This document shows positions 63,016 through 64,000 of a DNA stretch of 64,000 nucleotides, piece by piece (positions within the stretch are counted from its first letter, which is position 1; each line of letters opens with the position of its first letter). Origin of the DNA: CAVXZE01 sp963766175. GTDB taxonomy: Bacteria; Myxococcota_A; UBA9160; UBA6930. The position numbers and the translations under genes are program-made. The stretch is from NCBI GenBank assembly GCA_963766175.1, contig CAVXZE010000002.1, forward strand, positions 248,001 to 312,000. The letters are read 5' to 3'. The notes beneath the pieces were generated by a model. That model was not told where the DNA came from, made no database searches, and worked only from the letters and a program-made list of their open reading frames with translations.

Positions 63016-64000
63016 CAGCGTTCCCCAGGAGGCTCGGGCTCGATCTCGACCTCGAGCCGCTGGTGGATGTTGCGTCCTCTTTCGATCTCTGCCCAGAGCG
63101 CGGTCTCACGCGTTCTGCGGCGCAGCTCCTCCAGGAGTGCCCGATTGGGCTCGCAGTCGGACCCCTCCCCGTCGCCATTTCCGCAGGGCTCGCGCAGAGA
63201 GGTCACGTCACGACTGACCGAGGTCATGCTGCCGTCTCTCGCCTTTGCCGTGAACACCACCAGGTTCCTCCCCGGGGCGAGCTCGACGAAGCCGTCGAAG
63301 GATCCGTCGGGAAAGACTCGAAGCGCTCGCACCGACTTCCCAGTGGAGCGGTTCACCACGCGAAGCTCCTCCAGGTCTGCCAGGTCGACCTGCCGGAGGC
63401 GTGCGATCGCATCCGCCGGCCGCCCGATCTTCTCGAACCGCCCACCGCTCGAGATCGCCATCCGACGGTAGACCTCGAGCGCATCGTCCGCTTCCTCGCC
63501 AAGGGCGAAGGAGTAGATCCGGATGCCAGCGATGCCGGCGGCGCGAGCCGCCTGGAGAGCATGGACCTGGGCGCGGTCCGCGTGGACAGGGAGCGTGGGT
63601 GCGCCATCGGAGAGAAAGAGAATGGAGCGCTCGCGGTCTTCGCGGGTAGCCCGGCGATCTCCCGCGTCGCCGGGATCCGGTATCAGCTCGGCGTGCGCCA
63701 TCTGGATGGCGTCGGCAAAGTTGGTGCCGCGAAGGTCCTCGAAGAAGCTCCCGGCGGGTCTTCCGGAGCGCCTCGATGAGGCGGCCGCGCGGACTTCCTA
63801 GCGGCGCCGCCACCCGCCCGCGGTCCGAGAACACCACGATTCCAATCCGAAAGACACGCAGATCCAATCGCTGGATCAGGGCTTCCGCGGCGGCGACTTC
63901 GGCCATCAGGATGCTGTCGTCGAAGTCCGCCTCCCCGAGCCGTTTCACCAGCGCCCCCCGCACGCCGGGCTGCTCGGCCAGCCAGGTGAGGAGCTCAGGA
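63015..64000 (-). pseudogene. Second VWA protein, frameshifted and cut by the window end
   Basis: The C-terminal frame (63015-63701 and upstream) contains ILFLSDGAPTLPV, IYSFALGEEADDA and a beta-strand tail with CGNGDGEGSDC. The upstream frame to the window end has RIGIVVFSDRG. A one-base excess in CGGGAGC (63750-63752) separates them; removing it gives TRRSFFEDLRGTNFADAIQMA, like the first VWA protein's GATNFAAG. The MIDAS DxSxS would be beyond the window. It is a paralogue of the VWA gene at 6434-7744, here coupled to the Sel1 gene. Real decay and assembly error cannot be told apart. Confidence 0.7.

Overview
This 64 kb window is a gene-dense, high-GC segment of a Gram-negative bacterial chromosome. 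It has lipobox lipoproteins, Tat signals, Sel1/TPR and von Willebrand A envelope proteins, Fur, YifB and FolC, but no rRNA, tRNA, CRISPR array, phage or complete insertion sequence that I can see. Protein style (FHA-cyclase, patatin, many SDRs, DNA topoisomerase VI in a bacterium) suggests a myxobacterial or deltaproteobacterial-type lineage, probably environmental. That placement is inference.

Layout. 1-33.6 kb is mostly housekeeping and envelope genes: a GH20-like fragment, folC, NRDE plus a small zinc-site protein, patatin, an Asp-repeat lipoprotein, a VWA protein, a degenerate M28 lipoprotein, yifB, topoisomerase VI B and A, a TPM-domain protein, a TPR lipoprotein, fur, an EEP nuclease-like protein, an AstD-like dehydrogenase, a YdjM-like hydrolase with a DUF1499 lipoprotein, nitronate monooxygenase, a hybrid histidine kinase, an EamA transporter, a methyltransferase, an acyltransferase, an FKBP, an FHA/cyclase protein, two SDRs (one frameshifted), an M3 peptidase and NagZ. 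An AlkA remnant (26.6 kb) and a dispersed short repeat lie between genes. 33.6-37.7 kb holds a CehA/McbA-like metallohydrolase, another SDR and an AcpH-like protein.

37.7-60.6 kb is the distinctive part, a molybdoenzyme island. It contains a hemerythrin protein divergent from a Crp/Fnr regulator; four DMSO-reductase-family type II catalytic subunits (two with Tat signals, two without); two NarH/EbdB-like iron-sulfur subunits; MobB; a small membrane protein; a SAM methyltransferase; a radical SAM/SPASM protein; and an operon of a nitroreductase-like protein, a thiolase and an acyl-CoA ligase. Five copies of one palindrome, TATGA-N6-TCATA (one with a single mismatch), sit only at promoters in this island, including the regulator's own. 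The island therefore looks like a single Crp/Fnr regulon. The gene content resembles oxygen-independent hydroxylation of a hydrocarbon or sterol side chain followed by CoA activation and thiolysis, but the substrate cannot be read from the sequence.

60.6-64 kb returns to general genes: a nucleoside hydrolase, a small lipoprotein, a Sel1 lipoprotein, and a second VWA protein that is frameshifted and runs off the window.

Five genes carry single-base frameshifts (an SDR, the island's alpha4, beta1 and mobB, and the terminal VWA gene). Each is otherwise intact, so they are either very recent lesions or assembly indels.
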